A DNA stretch of 5,033 nt from Verrucomicrobiota bacterium (GTDB taxonomy: Bacteria; Verrucomicrobiota; Kiritimatiellia; B70-G9), in NCBI GenBank assembly GCA_003641465.1, contig QNAJ01000129.1, positions 1 to 5,033 of the forward strand, written 5' to 3'. Shown piece after piece: positions 4,871 to 5,033 of this stretch. The translations under genes were made by a program, and so were the position numbers. Position 1 is the first letter of the stretch; each line of letters opens with the position of its first letter. The notes under the pieces were generated by a model. That model did no database searches, had not been told where the DNA came from, and saw nothing but the letters and a program-made list of their open reading frames with translations.

Positions 4871-5033
4871 CTATTCGAGGATTTCGGTCACCCTTCCGGC
4901 ACCGACGGTCCGGCCGCCCTCGCGGATGGCGAAGCGCATGTACTTCTCCATCGCTATCGGCGTAATAAGGGTTACTTCCATATTCACATTGTCACCGGGC
5001 ATGACCATGTCAACCCCCTCCGGCAACTTCACC
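4871..5033 (-). CDS. tuf: Elongation factor Tu, C-terminal end (partial)
   Basis: Only the last 53 codons are present; the rest of the gene lies beyond the right edge. EF-Tu is the cytoplasmic GTPase that carries aminoacyl-tRNA to the ribosomal A site, and this part belongs to its C-terminal beta-barrel domain 3. Visible family signatures are MPGDNV near the start of the fragment, then PIAMEK, and FAIREGGRTVGAG near the end, closing with RVTEILE and a TAG stop. The residues between PIAMEK and FAIREGG read YMR, where E. coli has GLR; this is a small variation. It is the most upstream gene seen, 60 nt before rpmG, with no terminator between them, so rpmG is probably co-transcribed. Whether the genome has a second tuf copy cannot be seen here. 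The identification is certain. Confidence 0.97.
   Translation of the reverse strand, partial: VKLPEGVDMVMPGDNVNMEVTLITPIAMEKYMRFAIREGGRTVGAGRVTEILE

Noticed and set aside
1..5033. Novel system, mobile element, CRISPR array or integrated cargo
   Set aside because: Nearly every base is assigned to conserved operon genes, the longest unassigned gap is 60 nt, and no direct repeats, transposase fragments or attachment-like duplications of the tRNA were seen.

Overview
The window holds one densely packed, all-minus-strand cluster of translation and transcription genes. In transcription order (right to left) it reads tuf (3' end only), rpmG, tRNA-Trp(CCA), secE, nusG, rplK, rplA, rplJ, rplL, rpoB (5' part only). 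This is the classic bacterial tuf-secE-nusG-rplKAJL-rpoB neighbourhood. Every gene is identifiable from its own protein or RNA sequence. No mobile element, CRISPR array, toxin, defence gene or unexplained ORF is visible, and I do not see a previously undescribed system here.

Organism: a GC-rich bacterium using ATG and GTG starts, with good Shine-Dalgarno sites in front of most genes. The RpoB N-terminal half (for example the FRIIPDRGSW and ILYVYLDS stretches and the external-1-type insertion), the NusG segment ALYDDSGNLMEKPWYFIR and the RPEK-type start of L10 resemble, from memory, the Verrucomicrobiota/Lentisphaerota/Kiritimatiellota part of the PVC superphylum. That placement is an inference with moderate to low confidence. 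The order tuf-rpmG-trnW-secE-nusG is shared by several unrelated phyla and does not settle it.

Layout (minus strand): 5033-4871 is the EF-Tu C-terminus; a 60-nt gap follows; 4810-4658 is L33; 18 nt later comes tRNA-Trp (4639-4563); 27 nt later SecE (4535-4323); 21 nt later NusG (4301-3750); 15 nt later L11 (3734-3300); 5 nt later L1 (3294-2599, GTG start). L10 (2602-2066, GTG start) overlaps L1 by 4 nt. L7/L12 (2022-1582) follows after 43 nt, and RpoB (1541 to the window edge) after 40 nt. No gap exceeds 60 nt, no factor-independent terminator is seen, and nothing obvious looks like a promoter, so the whole window is probably read as one transcript or as nested transcripts started outside it.

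How the genes fit together: EF-Tu delivers aminoacyl-tRNA to the ribosome. L11 with L10-(L12)n forms the factor-binding stalk base and stalk, and L1 forms the opposite stalk by the E site. L33 is a small 50S protein. SecE is the core partner of SecY in the membrane translocon. NusG binds RNA polymerase and links it to Rho or the ribosome. RpoB is the catalytic beta subunit. The features most worth a second look are small: the absence of room for the usual L10 leader and rplL-rpoB attenuator, a charged 22-residue N-terminal extension on L7/L12, an L33 whose second zinc knuckle reads CxxD, and a tRNA gene that must be cut out of the mRNA just upstream of secE.
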